64,000 bases of DNA, taken from the NCBI RefSeq assembly GCF_028548395.1, contig NZ_JAQQLA010000004.1, positions 930,001-994,000 on the forward strand. Reading direction: 5' to 3'. A program made the translations under genes and the position numbers. Shown piece after piece: positions 16,558-25,074 of this stretch. The stretch is from Vogesella indigofera. GTDB taxonomy: Bacteria; Pseudomonadota; Gammaproteobacteria; Burkholderiales; Chromobacteriaceae. Positions within the stretch are counted from its first letter, which is position 1; the number at the start of each line of letters is the position of its first letter. The notes beneath the pieces were generated by a model that did not search any database, was not told where the DNA came from, and saw only the letters and a list, made by a program, of their open reading frames with translations.

Positions 16558-16794
16558 TCAGCCGCGTTGCTGCAGCAGAGTCGCCAGGGTATCGACCGCG
16601 TCCGACCATTCCGCGTCGCAGTCCAGCGACTGGCGCAGGAACGCGGCCTGGCTCGCGCTCCAGAACGGCGCCTCCGCCAGCACCACCTGTTCCGGCAGCG
16701 GATGGCTCTGTACAAACTGGTTGATCGCCTTGGTGCTGTTGTCCAGTCCGAGCTGTGCAAACAGCTCGGTCAGTTCGTGATGCCCGGTATCCAT
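16558..16794 (-). CDS. DUF2789 family protein
   Basis: A 78-residue protein matching DUF2789: it opens with the D-T-x-x-H-x-LTELFAQLGL stretch, followed by FVQSHPLP, L-x-EAPFW-x-x-QAAFLRQSL and a C-terminal helix. The family is small, acidic and uncharacterised. ATG at 16794 (MDTGHHEL) matches family starts better than the upstream in-frame ATG. Standalone. Confidence 0.8.
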   Translation of the reverse strand: MDTGHHELTELFAQLGLDNSTKAINQFVQSHPLPEQVVLAEAPFWSASQAAFLRQSLDCDAEWSDAVDTLATLLQQRG

Positions 16795-17149
16795 GATTGC
16801 CGCCTCCCGTGCTGGAAAATTCATCAGTTCAGCTTAGACCGTGGCGCAAAAATTGCCGCATCGTCGCGGCGGCAAACCGTTGCAGGTGCCATCGGCAACG
16901 GCGCGGCCAACGGTGGGCAAGCCTGGCCGTCACACCGGCGGTAGCAGCAGGATGACGCGGCAAGGCGGTAGCACGGCGCCACAGCCGCCCGCCACGTGCC
17001 TGGCGTGCGCTTCCGTCAGCACGAGGTGTTGACGACGGCAGCGGGCGCTGGCGGCCGGTTTACGGGCCGCCAGCCACGATACAGCGCGAGTGACGCCGCG
17101 GCCGCCGGCCAGCGGCGGGGTGCAAGGTCGCCGTTGCGCTGGAGAACGC
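16795..17149. other. Intergenic region without recognisable genes
   Basis: A 355-base GC-rich stretch between the DUF2789 gene and the epimerase gene. It contains one GCGGCCAAC word (near 16902) and no frame with convincing coding character on either strand. Confidence 0.5.
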
Positions 17150-18124
17150 TCAACACTGGTGGTAACCGCGATACCAGTCGACAAACGCCTGCATGCCGTC
17201 GCGCAGCGGCGTGTCCGGCGAGAAACCGACCGCATCGCGCAGCCGCGCGGTGTCGGCGTAGGTGACCGGCACGTCGCCGTCCTGCATCGGCAGGTATTGC
17301 TTGACGGCTTCGCGGCCGCAGGCGGCTTCGGTGGCCTCGATGAAGGCCATCAGCGGCACCGGGTTGTGGTTGCCGATGTTGAACACCGCGAACGGCACGT
17401 CACCGCTGGCCGGATGCACCATCACCCGCAGCACGCCCTCGACGATGTCGTCGATGAAGGTGAAATCGCGCTGCATCTGGCCGTGGTTGAACACCTTGAT
17501 CGGGTCGCCGTTGAGGATGGCCTCGGTAAACAGCCACGGCGCCATGTCCGGGCGGCCCCACGGGCCGTAGACGGTGAAGAAGCGCAGGCCGGTGACCGGC
17601 AGCTGGTACAGGTGGGCGTAGCTGTGTGCCATCACCTCGTTGGCCTTCTTGGTGGCGGCGTAGAAGCTGACCGGCTCGTCGACGCGATCGTCCTCGCTGA
17701 ACGGCACCTTGGCGTTCTTGCCGTAGACGCTGGAGGAGCTGGCGAACACCAGGTGCTGTACCGGGTGGCGGCGGCAGGCTTCGAGGATGTTGGTATGGCC
17801 GACCAGGTTGCTCTGCGCGTAGACGTGCGGGTTGTCGATGCTGTAGCGCACCCCAGCCTGGGCGGCGAGGTGGATCACGTAGTCCGGGCGCTCGGCGGCA
17901 AACAGCGCGTCGAGGGCGGCCCAGTCCGCGATGTCCAGCTTGTGGAAAACGAAGCCGGCACGACCCTGCAGCGTGGCCAGACGCGCGTGTTTCAGCGCCA
18001 CCGCGTAGTAGTCGTTGAGGTTATCCACAGCGATCACTTGCACATCGCCGCGATCCAGCAGTTTTTCACATACCGCGCGGCCAATGAAACCGGCGGCGCC
18101 GGTGACCAGTACTTTCATCGTCAT
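17150..18124 (-). CDS. UDP-glucuronate 4-epimerase-type SDR enzyme
   Basis: A 324-residue extended short-chain dehydrogenase. The NAD-binding motif GAAGFIG (9-15), the HLAAQAGVRYSI stretch, SSSSVYG and the catalytic YAATK (Tyr-x-x-x-Lys) are all present. FTVYGPWGRPDMA and the QRDFTFIDDIVEG block are typical of UDP-glucuronate/UDP-glucose 4-epimerases of capsule and LPS pathways, interconverting UDP-GlcA and UDP-GalA. Its ATG overlaps the stop of the upstream glycosyltransferase by four bases, so both are in one surface-polysaccharide operon. Exact substrate specificity is inference. Confidence 0.85.
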   Translation of the reverse strand: MTMKVLVTGAAGFIGRAVCEKLLDRGDVQVIAVDNLNDYYAVALKHARLATLQGRAGFVFHKLDIADWAALDALFAAERPDYVIHLAAQAGVRYSIDNPHVYAQSNLVGHTNILEACRRHPVQHLVFASSSSVYGKNAKVPFSEDDRVDEPVSFYAATKKANEVMAHSYAHLYQLPVTGLRFFTVYGPWGRPDMAPWLFTEAILNGDPIKVFNHGQMQRDFTFIDDIVEGVLRVMVHPASGDVPFAVFNIGNHNPVPLMAFIEATEAACGREAVKQYLPMQDGDVPVTYADTARLRDAVGFSPDTPLRDGMQAFVDWYRGYHQC

Positions 18125-18882
18125 TTTTCCTGTGGGCGAAGCCGGTGCAGCTCGATCAGCTTCGCGTATTTGAGATAACTGTTGAAGCAGCCAATGCTGA
18201 TGTGGACAAGTCCGGGCAGGCCGTCGCGAAACCCCTGCCGCAGCAGGTAAAACTTCACGAAGCGCAGCAGCGGGCTGAGCAGCAGCTTGGCGATGCCCGC
18301 CTTTTTCCCGCGCTGATACAGCGTTTCTGCCTGCAGGCTGGTGTAGCGGTTCTGTTTACCGAGGTACAGCGCGATGTCTTCGCCGGATTCGTGCATCAGG
18401 TCACCGCCCAGGGTGCCGACTTCGCCATTGGCGATCACGTACTCGTGCACTACGTCGTCGGACCAGCGTGCCTGCCGGCGGTCGAACAGCCGCAGGCTGT
18501 AATCGGGATAGCCTTCGCCAAACTTCAAAAAACGGCCCATGAACTTGTTGCTGCGCGCGAAGCGGTAGGCACCAAGTGCCGGATTGTGCAGCAAGCTGCT
18601 GATTTCATGGCGTAATTTTTCTGATAACCACTCGTCGGCATCCAGACACAGCACCCAGTCGTGGCTGGCCTGCTGTACCGCGAATTGCTTCTGCGGACCG
18701 AATCCCAGCCACGTTTGGTGGATAACTTTTGCCTTATAGGCAGAGGCTATTGCCAATGTCCTGTCGGTGCTCCCCGAATCCACCACCACGATCTCGTCGG
18801 CAAAGGCGCAGCTTTGCAGACATTTTTCCAGCAGCGCTTCGGCATTTTTGGTGATCAGAACCACGCTAAGTTGGCGCGACAT
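18121..18882 (-). CDS. Family 2 glycosyltransferase of the WaaE/LgtF type
   Basis: A 253-residue GT-A fold transferase with LSVVLITKNAE, the DEIVVVDSGSTDRT sugar-nucleotide motif, and the DxD-type LCLDADEWLS metal motif. The pattern AYRFARSNKFMGRFLKFG and the DVVHEYV histidine region are typical of LPS inner-core beta-1,4-glucosyltransferases (WaaE/KdtX, Neisseria LgtF) that add glucose to heptose I. Placement next to waaC and waaA across the intergenic region supports an LPS core role. The acceptor is inferred. Confidence 0.85.
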   Translation of the reverse strand: MSRQLSVVLITKNAEALLEKCLQSCAFADEIVVVDSGSTDRTLAIASAYKAKVIHQTWLGFGPQKQFAVQQASHDWVLCLDADEWLSEKLRHEISSLLHNPALGAYRFARSNKFMGRFLKFGEGYPDYSLRLFDRRQARWSDDVVHEYVIANGEVGTLGGDLMHESGEDIALYLGKQNRYTSLQAETLYQRGKKAGIAKLLLSPLLRFVKFYLLRQGFRDGLPGLVHISIGCFNSYLKYAKLIELHRLRPQEK

Positions 18883-18940
18883 TCTTTCTAGTACTTTCTA
18901 GTTATATAAAGGATAAGGATAGTAGAAGGCAGTGCCGGTC

Positions 18941-19319
18941 TGTGGATAACACGTTAAAGACCATTTTTTTCAACGACTTGCACTATCGCCTAGCTTGTCG
19001 TTGCCGCAGCTGGAATGGCGTGCATCAGTTGTGGACAATTTTGCCATCTTGCCGCGCTGCCCGCTTATCCACAATCTCTTGTCAGCAATGACGCAAACCG
19101 TGTGTCCAGCCGTTTTAGGCTGCACCTCATCTTTTCATTGTTTGCCTATTTTAAATATGAAGATACTGATGTAGTGGACACTTTTCTGTGGATAACCCGC
19201 TATTTAGCAATGTTTTCAACAGTTTGGCTTGTTGGGCGCTGGGTCTTTGAAGGGCCTGCCAGCCACAGGACAGCTTGTGGACAGTTTTGACGATATTTAT
19301 CCACTGCCAGTTATCCACA
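18941..19319. other. oriC: Candidate chromosomal replication origin: DnaA-box cluster
   Basis: A non-coding, relatively AT-rich region between divergent genes holding four perfect 9-bp DnaA boxes (TTATCCACA or complement) at 18941-18949, 19065-19073, 19187-19195 and 19311-19319, plus one-mismatch boxes at 19030-19038, 19276-19284 and 19297-19305 and a weaker one at 19173-19181. AT-rich stretches that could unwind lie at 18897-18925 and 19131-19170. A fifth perfect box lies just inside waaC (19420-19428). The density is far above chance for a nine-base word. The stretch upstream of dnaA has only one box. Origin function is inferred. A DnaA-titrating locus is the alternative. Confidence 0.7.
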
Positions 19320-19376
19320 AAGCGGTAGCCCTGATTTTACTTGGTTAACCACAGGGCTGCCCGTAAAATCCGGCGC

Positions 19377-20333
19377 ATGAAAAACGTCCTGTTGCTGCGC
19401 ACATCGTCGATGGGCGACCTTATCCACACCTGGCCGGCACTGACCGATCTGGCACGCCACCGCCCGGAGCTGACGGTGAGCTGGCTGGCGGAAGAAGGCT
19501 TCGCCGACATTCCCGGTCTGCATCCTCTGGTGAGCCGCACCATCCCCATCGCCTGGCGACGCTGGCGCAAGAACCTGTTCAAGGCCGCCACCTGGCGCGA
19601 GATCGCGACGCTGCGGCACACGCTGGCCACCACGCGCTGGGAACTGGTGCTGGACGCGCAGGGGCTGTTGAAGAGCGCCATTCCCGGACGCTGGGCCAAC
19701 GGCCCGCTGGCCGGCTACGACCGCGCCAGCATCCGCGAACCGCTGGCCAGCCGTTTTTATGACCGCCGCTACGCGGTCAGCCGCCAGCTGTCGGCGATCG
19801 AGCGCAACCGCCAGCTGTTCGGCGTTGCCTTCGGCTACCGGCCCGAGGGCGCCCCGGTATTCGGCATCCGCTGTGGGGATCGTCTGCCGTGGCTGGCCGG
19901 CGGTGACTACGCGGTGCTGCTGCACGCTACCAGCCGCGACAGCAAGCTGTGGCCGGAGACGCACTGGATCGCGCTGGCGCAGGCACTGCAGCGGCAGGGG
20001 CTGGCCATCGTCATTCCGTGGGGCAGTGCGGTGGAACAGCAGCGCGCGCAAAGGTTGGCCGCGGCCATTCCCGGCGCGGTGCTGGCACCGAAGATGAATC
20101 TGCGCGAGGCGGCGGCGCTGCTGGGCCACGCCGCGGCGGTGATCGGCGTCGATACCGGCCTGACCCACCTGGCCAACGCGCTGGATGTGCCGCTGGTGGC
20201 GATCTATACCGATACCGACCCGGCGCTGACCGGGGTGGTGGAAACCGCGCGGGCGGCCAACATCGGCCGTGCCGGCGAGATCCCGGCGGTGGACGCGGTG
20301 CTGGCGCTGCTGGCGCGAGTGCGCGGCGCATGA
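19377..20333 (+). CDS. waaC: Lipopolysaccharide heptosyltransferase I
   Basis: A 318-residue GT-B (family 9) enzyme that transfers the first L-glycero-D-manno-heptose to Kdo in the LPS inner core. It opens with the characteristic MKNVLLLRTSSMGDLIHTWPAL, including the conserved aspartate. The ADP-heptose site shows as LLHATSRDSKLWPETHW and GVDTGLTHLANALDVP. Length matches E. coli WaaC (319). Start is the ATG at 19377. The stop overlaps the start of waaA in ATGA, so the two core genes are coupled. Confidence 0.93.
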   Translation: MKNVLLLRTSSMGDLIHTWPALTDLARHRPELTVSWLAEEGFADIPGLHPLVSRTIPIAWRRWRKNLFKAATWREIATLRHTLATTRWELVLDAQGLLKSAIPGRWANGPLAGYDRASIREPLASRFYDRRYAVSRQLSAIERNRQLFGVAFGYRPEGAPVFGIRCGDRLPWLAGGDYAVLLHATSRDSKLWPETHWIALAQALQRQGLAIVIPWGSAVEQQRAQRLAAAIPGAVLAPKMNLREAAALLGHAAAVIGVDTGLTHLANALDVPLVAIYTDTDPALTGVVETARAANIGRAGEIPAVDAVLALLARVRGA

Positions 20334-21583
20334 TCGCGCGCGCGCTGTACAGCCTGCTGTGGCCGCTGGCGACGCCGCTGATCAAGCACTACCTGCGAAA
20401 ACGCGCGCGCCAGGCACCGGCCTATCTCGAACACTGGGACGAGCGCTTCGGCGACGCGCTGCCGCAGGCGGGCGGCGAGGTGATCTGGCTGCACGCGGTG
20501 TCGGTGGGCGAGACGCGCGCGGCACAGCCACTGGTGGCCTTGCTGCGTGAACAGTATCCACAGGCGCGTTTCGTCATCACTCAGATGACGCCGACCGGGC
20601 GCGCCACCGCGCAGCAGCTGTACCCCGACGCCGAGGTGCGCTACCTGCCGTACGACAACGCGCGGGTGATGCGCCGCTTTGTCGCCGCGCTGCGGCCGCG
20701 CTGCCTGATCCTGATGGAAACCGAGATCTGGCCCAACCTGTTGCACGCCTGCGCGCAGGCCGGTGTACCGGCCTTCCTGGTCAATGCGCGGCTGTCGGAA
20801 AAATCGCTGCGCGGCTACCGCCGCATCGGCGCGCTGATCCGCCCGGCGCTGCGCCAGTTGCGCGCGGTGGCGGCGCAGAGCGAGGCCGACGCCGCACGGC
20901 TGGCGACGTTGGGCGCGGCCAACATCCGCGTGTGCGGCAATACCAAGTACGACTTCACGCCGCCGCCGGCGCAGCTGGCACTGGGGGCAGCATTTCGCGA
21001 ACGTATCGGCCAGCGGCCGGTGTGGCTGTGCGCCAGCACCCGCGACCGCGAGGAAGCGCTGATCCTGGCGGCGTGGCGTGCGGCCAAGATGGGCGACGCC
21101 TTGCTGCTGCTGGTGCCGCGTCATCCGGAGCGCTTCGCCGGCGTCGCCGCGCTAGCGGCGGAGCAGGGTTTTGCCGTGCAGCGGCGCAGCGACCCGCTGC
21201 CGGTTTCACGTGAAACGCAGGTGTGGATAGGCGACAGCATGGGCGAGCTGTTCGCCTATTACGCCGCCGCCGATGTCGCCTTTGTCGGCGGCTCGCTGCT
21301 GGATTTCGGCGCGCAGAACCTGATCGAGCCGGCCAGCATCGGTGTGCCGGTGTTATTGGGGCCGTCGACCTATAATTTTGCCGAGGCCAGCCAGTTGGCG
21401 CTGGCCGCCGGTGCCGCGCGGCAGGTGACCGACGCCGGCGCCCTGGTGGCGCTGGCCTTGCAATTGCTGGCCGACGCGCCGCAGCGCGCGGCAATGCGCG
21501 ACGCCGGCCTCGCGTTTACCGCGCAGCATCGTGGCGCCAGCGCCCGCATCGTCGCGCTGCTGGCCAGCCAGCTCGATCCATAG
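20330..21583 (+). CDS. waaA: 3-deoxy-D-manno-octulosonic acid (Kdo) transferase
   Basis: A 417-residue family 30 transferase that adds Kdo to lipid A precursor at the inner face of the inner membrane. An N-terminal hydrophobic anchor (ALYSLLWPLATPLI) precedes the catalytic glutamate motif HAVSVGETRAAQPLV. QMTPTGRATAQ, METEIWPNLLHAC, FLVNARLSEKS, GNTKYDF and the nucleotide-binding GGSLLDFGAQNLIEPA are all diagnostic. Whether it adds one or two Kdo units is not visible. Translationally coupled to waaC. A perfect parS site is embedded in codons for VSRET near residue 293. Confidence 0.95.
   Translation: MIARALYSLLWPLATPLIKHYLRKRARQAPAYLEHWDERFGDALPQAGGEVIWLHAVSVGETRAAQPLVALLREQYPQARFVITQMTPTGRATAQQLYPDAEVRYLPYDNARVMRRFVAALRPRCLILMETEIWPNLLHACAQAGVPAFLVNARLSEKSLRGYRRIGALIRPALRQLRAVAAQSEADAARLATLGAANIRVCGNTKYDFTPPPAQLALGAAFRERIGQRPVWLCASTRDREEALILAAWRAAKMGDALLLLVPRHPERFAGVAALAAEQGFAVQRRSDPLPVSRETQVWIGDSMGELFAYYAAADVAFVGGSLLDFGAQNLIEPASIGVPVLLGPSTYNFAEASQLALAAGAARQVTDAGALVALALQLLADAPQRAAMRDAGLAFTAQHRGASARIVALLASQLDP
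21203..21216. promoter_or_regulatory. parS: parS centromere-like site
   Basis: GTTTCACGTGAAAC, the perfect palindromic core recognised by chromosomal ParB, inside waaA and about 2 kb from the DnaA-box cluster. Established consensus for parS; function here is inferred. Confidence 0.8.
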
Positions 21584-21597
21584 TCTAGGAGGCCGTC

Positions 21598-22143
21598 ATG
21601 GCAGTGATTACCCCGTCTGACCCGCTACTGGATGGCATCCGCACGCCGCGGCTGGTGCTGGTGGCGCCGCAGGCGGGCGACGGCGCGGCGCTGTTCCAGG
21701 CCATCGTCGCCTCGCAGCACGAGTTGCAGGGCTTTGCCGCCGATCTGCCGTGGTCGCAGCCGGTGCTGGACGTGGCGCTGGTGGAGCGCTACTGCTACGA
21801 GGTGCAGCGCAACTGGCAGCGCGGTGACAGCAAGGTGGCGCTGCTGTGGCTGGGCGACGAGGTCGTCGGCTGGCTGCGCCTGCAACACCAGCCGGACGAG
21901 TCGTGGCTGCTGCAGTTCTGGGGCCACAGCGACTGGCAGGGGCAGGGGCTGTTCACCGAGGCGGTGGAACGGATGCTGGTGCTGGCCTTCGGCCACTACC
22001 AGGTGCGCGACATCCGCGTGCCGGTGGCCGACAGCCAGCAGGCGGCACACCGCCTGTGCGCGCGGCTGGGGATGCGGCTGCTGTCGGCGCCGCCGCCGGG
22101 CGAGGCGGCCGGGCAGTTCCTGTACGGTGTCGCGCTGCATTGA
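21598..22143 (+). CDS. RimJ/RimL-type GNAT acetyltransferase
   Basis: A 181-residue protein with the N-terminal TPRLVLVAPQAGDGAALFQAI typical of RimJ/RimL-like N-acetyltransferases, and the acetyl-CoA loop in place as HSDWQGQGLFTEAVERML (Q/R-x-x-G-x-G/A region), followed by the VADSQQAAHRLCARLGM helix. It starts 14 bases after waaA with AGGAGG, so it may be the third gene of the waaCA operon. Substrate (a protein N-terminus, an antibiotic or a small amine) is not predictable. A strong bidirectional terminator follows. Confidence 0.83.
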   Translation: MAVITPSDPLLDGIRTPRLVLVAPQAGDGAALFQAIVASQHELQGFAADLPWSQPVLDVALVERYCYEVQRNWQRGDSKVALLWLGDEVVGWLRLQHQPDESWLLQFWGHSDWQGQGLFTEAVERMLVLAFGHYQVRDIRVPVADSQQAAHRLCARLGMRLLSAPPPGEAAGQFLYGVALH

Positions 22144-22174
22144 GCGCGCGGTGCCCACACCGCCAGCGCCATGA

Positions 22175-22212
22175 AAAAACCCCCGCCGCGTGGCACGCGA
22201 CGGGGGTTTTGT
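22175..22212. terminator. Bidirectional terminator between the GNAT gene and pntB
   Basis: A-run, stem CCCCCG-C-CGCG / CGCG-A-CGGGGG, T-run, between convergent genes. Confidence 0.85.
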
Positions 22213-22213
22213 T

Positions 22214-22233
22214 TGCGGCCAACCCTGGCCGCA
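22214..22233. repeat. TGCGGCCAAC inverted pair
   Basis: TGCGGCCAACCCTGGCCGCA, directly after the terminator and before the pntB stop codon. Confidence 0.7.
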
Positions 22234-22243
22234 GCGGGCGGCA

Positions 22244-23617
22244 TCAGTGGCCGCCGCCTTTTACCAGCTCTTCCACCACCTTCTTGGCATCGCCGAACAC
22301 CATCATGGTCTTGTCCAGATAGAACAGCTCGTTGTCCAGACCGGCGTAGCCGGCGTTCATCGAGCGCTTGACCACGATCACGGTGCGCGCCTTGTGCGCT
22401 TCCAGGATAGGCATGCCATAGATCGGGCTGGCCTTGTCCTTCTGTGCCGCCGGGTTGACCACGTCGTTGGCGCCGATCACCAGCACCACGTCGGTGTTGG
22501 CGAAGTCGGAGTTGATCTCCTCCATCTCCTGCACTTGCTCGTACGGCACCTCGGCTTCCGCCAGCAGCACGTTCATGTGCCCCGGCATACGCCCGGCTAC
22601 CGGGTGGATGGCGTAGCGCACGTTGACGCCCTTCTCGGAGAGCAGCGTGGCGAACTCCTGTAGCGCGTGCTGCGCGCGCGATACCGCCAGGCCGTAGCCC
22701 GGCACGATGATCACGCTGTCGGCGTTGCCCATCAGGAACGCGGCGTCCTCGGCCGAGCCGGACTTGTAGTGCTTCGGCCCGCCGGCGTCACTGCCGCCGC
22801 CGCTGGCGGTCTCGGCACCGAAGCCGCCGAGCAGCACGCTGACGATGGAGCGGTTCATCGCCTTGCACATGATGTAGGACAGGATGGCACCGGAGGCGCC
22901 GACGCAGGCGCCGGCGATGATCAGCACCGGGTTGTTCAGCGTGAAGCCGATACCCGCCGCCGCCCAGCCGGAGTAGCTGTTGAGCATCGACACGACCACC
23001 GGCATGTCGGCACCGCCGATCGGGATGATCAGCGTCACACCCAGTACCAGCGCGATGGCGACCATCGCCAGGAAGGCGGCGTGGCTGTCGCTGACGAAAT
23101 ACAGCACGCCGAAGCCGACCATCGCCAGCGCCAGCACCAGGTTCAGCAGGTGCTGGCCGCTGAAGTTGATCGCCTTGGCGCCGAACTTGCCGGACAGCTT
23201 GCCGTAGGCGATCACCGAGGCGGTGAAGGTGATGGCGCCGATGAAGGCGCCGATGAACAGCTCCACCTTCTGCACCGCGGTGTGCTCGACACCGCTGTGG
23301 AAGATGGCGGCCACCGCGATCAGCACCGCGGACAGGCCGACCAGCGAGTGCATCGCCGCCACCAGTTCCGGCATGCCGGTCATCTGCACCGTCTTCGCCT
23401 TCCAGGCGCCGATGGCGCCGCCGGCGGCGATGGCGCCGATGATCAGCGCCAGTACCGGCTTGTCCATCACCATGAAGGTGGTGGCCACCGCGAGCAGCAT
23501 GCCGATCACGCCGTAGCGGTTGCCCTGGATGGCGGTGGTGGGCGACGACAGCCCCTTCAGCGCCAGGATGAACAGCACCGCCGCGACCAGATAAAGTATT
23601 GCCGAGAGATTTTCCAT
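22244..23617 (-). CDS. pntB: NAD(P) transhydrogenase subunit beta
   Basis: A 457-residue protein with about eight or nine membrane helices (the dII proton channel) followed by a cytosolic NADP(H)-binding dIII domain from about residue 285. dIII motifs are clear: IIVPGYGLAVSRAQHAL, YAIHPVAGRMPGHMNVLLAEA, VLVIGANDVVNPAA, IYGMPIL, KRSMNAGYAGLDNELFY. It couples proton re-entry to hydride transfer from NADH to NADP+ with the two alpha polypeptides encoded just upstream. Length matches E. coli PntB (462). Confidence 0.96.
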   Translation of the reverse strand: MENLSAILYLVAAVLFILALKGLSSPTTAIQGNRYGVIGMLLAVATTFMVMDKPVLALIIGAIAAGGAIGAWKAKTVQMTGMPELVAAMHSLVGLSAVLIAVAAIFHSGVEHTAVQKVELFIGAFIGAITFTASVIAYGKLSGKFGAKAINFSGQHLLNLVLALAMVGFGVLYFVSDSHAAFLAMVAIALVLGVTLIIPIGGADMPVVVSMLNSYSGWAAAGIGFTLNNPVLIIAGACVGASGAILSYIMCKAMNRSIVSVLLGGFGAETASGGGSDAGGPKHYKSGSAEDAAFLMGNADSVIIVPGYGLAVSRAQHALQEFATLLSEKGVNVRYAIHPVAGRMPGHMNVLLAEAEVPYEQVQEMEEINSDFANTDVVLVIGANDVVNPAAQKDKASPIYGMPILEAHKARTVIVVKRSMNAGYAGLDNELFYLDKTMMVFGDAKKVVEELVKGGGH

Positions 23618-23627
23618 CGTGTGTCCC

Positions 23628-23924
23628 TTATTTTTTCTTCTTCTTGAACATGTCGAGCATGCGCTGGGTGACCAGGAAGCCGCCGAAGATGTTGATGCTG
23701 GCGAGGAAGATGCCGATGGTGCCCAGCACCGAGGTCACGCTCAGCTCGCTGCCGTTGATGTCCACCACCTGCAGCATGGCGCCGACGATGATGATGCCGG
23801 AGATGGCATTGGTGACGGCCATCAGCGGCGTGTGCAGCGCCGGGGTGACGTTCCATACCACGTGGTAGCCGACGAACACGGCGAGGACGAAGATGGTGAA
23901 GCTGGTGATGAACGGATCAACCAT
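23628..23924 (-). CDS. pntAB: NAD(P) transhydrogenase subunit alpha, part 2 (membrane)
   Basis: A 98-residue membrane polypeptide (three helices, start [23 protein letters not shown]) corresponding to the C-terminal membrane part of E. coli Pnt[22 protein letters not shown] and the [15 protein letters not shown] tail are typical. In this organism PntA is split in two, as in Rhodospirillum and many betaproteobacteria. The start overlaps the end of the dI gene by eight bases, and pntB begins ten bases downstream of its stop, so the three genes form one operon. Confidence 0.93.
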   Translation of the reverse strand: MVDPFITSFTIFVLAVFVGYHVVWNVTPALHTPLMAVTNAISGIIIVGAMLQVVDINGSELSVTSVLGTIGIFLASINIFGGFLVTQRMLDMFKKKKK

Positions 23925-25074
23925 GAGTGGTCTCCTTCTTGGCTGGGCTTGCCACGTTGGCCGCAGGGAAGCGCACTTCGCCGGCATGGGTGACCAGGGT
24001 GGCCGCCAGCAGGTCGTCTTCCAGATTCAGGGTAAAACCTTCCTTGCTGAGCATCAGGCCGAGGAAGGTCAGCAGGTTCTTCGCGTACAGGCTGGAGGCG
24101 TCGGCCGCCACCAGGGCCGGCAGGTTGGTGCTGCCCACCACGGTGACGCCGTTGTCGGTGGTGATTACCTCGCCCGGTACCGTTTGCGCGCAGTTGCCAC
24201 CGGCTTCGGCGGCGAGGTCGATGATCACGCTGCCCGGTTTCATCGCCTGCACCACCTCGGCGCTGAGCAGCGTCGGCGCCTTCTTGCCCGGAATCAGCGC
24301 GGTGGTGATGATGATGTCGGCCTGGCGCGCGTGCTTGGCCACCAGCTCGGCCTGCCGCTGCTTGTAGTCGTCGGACATCTCCTTGGCGTAGACGCCGTCG
24401 TTGGCTTTTTTCTCTTCATCGCTCATCGGCACTTCGATGAACTTGCCGCCCAGCGATTCCACTTGCTCCTTGGTCGAGGCGCGCACGTCGGTGGCTTCCA
24501 CCACCGCGCCGAGGCGCTTGGCGGTGGCGATCGCCTGCAGGCCGGCGACGCCGACGCCCATGATCAGCACCCGTGCCGGTTTCACCGTGCCGGCGGCGGT
24601 CATCAGCATCGGCATGAAGCGCGGGTAGTAGTGGGTGGCCAGCAGCACCGCGCGGTAGCCGGCGATGTTGTTCTGGCTGGATAGCACGTCCATGCTCTGC
24701 GCGCGGGTGGTGCGCGGCAGCAGCTCCATGGCGAAGGCCGATACTTTCCTGGCTGCCAGAGCCGGGAAGGTGTCGTTGTGGTACGGCGAGAGCTGGCCGA
24801 TCAGCACCGCGCCGTCCTTCAGCTCGGCGATGGCGTCGGCGGGCAGCGGGCGCACGGTGAGCACGATGTCGCCCTGGCCCAGCGCCGCGCCGCGCGATGT
24901 GGCCAACGTTGCGCCGGCCTCGACATAGGCCGCATCCGGTGCCGCGGCGTGTCGCCCGGCCCCGGCCTCGATCACCACGGAGTGACCCATGGCGACGAGT
25001 TTCTTCACCGTCTCCGGTGTTGCGGCCACGCGGTGTTCACCTGCCAGCCGTTCGGTGGCAATAGCGATTTGCAT
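23917..25074 (-). CDS. pntA: NAD(P) transhydrogenase subunit alpha, part 1 (NAD-binding)
   Basis: A 385-residue cytosolic dI domain that binds NAD(H). It begins [23 protein letters not shown], has [12 protein letters not shown], the nucleotide-binding glycine motif [19 protein letters not shown], and the [18 protein letters not shown] and [13 protein letters not shown] segments shared with alanine dehydrogenase. First gene of pntA-pntAB-pntB. It supplies NADPH for biosynthesis at the expense of the proton gradient. The long region upstream carries candidate operators. Confidence 0.95.
   Translation of the reverse strand: MQIAIATERLAGEHRVAATPETVKKLVAMGHSVVIEAGAGRHAAAPDAAYVEAGATLATSRGAALGQGDIVLTVRPLPADAIAELKDGAVLIGQLSPYHNDTFPALAARKVSAFAMELLPRTTRAQSMDVLSSQNNIAGYRAVLLATHYYPRFMPMLMTAAGTVKPARVLIMGVGVAGLQAIATAKRLGAVVEATDVRASTKEQVESLGGKFIEVPMSDEEKKANDGVYAKEMSDDYKQRQAELVAKHARQADIIITTALIPGKKAPTLLSAEVVQAMKPGSVIIDLAAEAGGNCAQTVPGEVITTDNGVTVVGSTNLPALVAADASSLYAKNLLTFLGLMLSKEGFTLNLEDDLLAATLVTHAGEVRFPAANVASPAKKETTHG

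Noticed and set aside
18893..19376. Small genes in the DnaA-box region
   Set aside because: An open frame of about 90 codons exists on the plus strand but is filled with DnaA boxes and has no coding character or ribosome-binding site.
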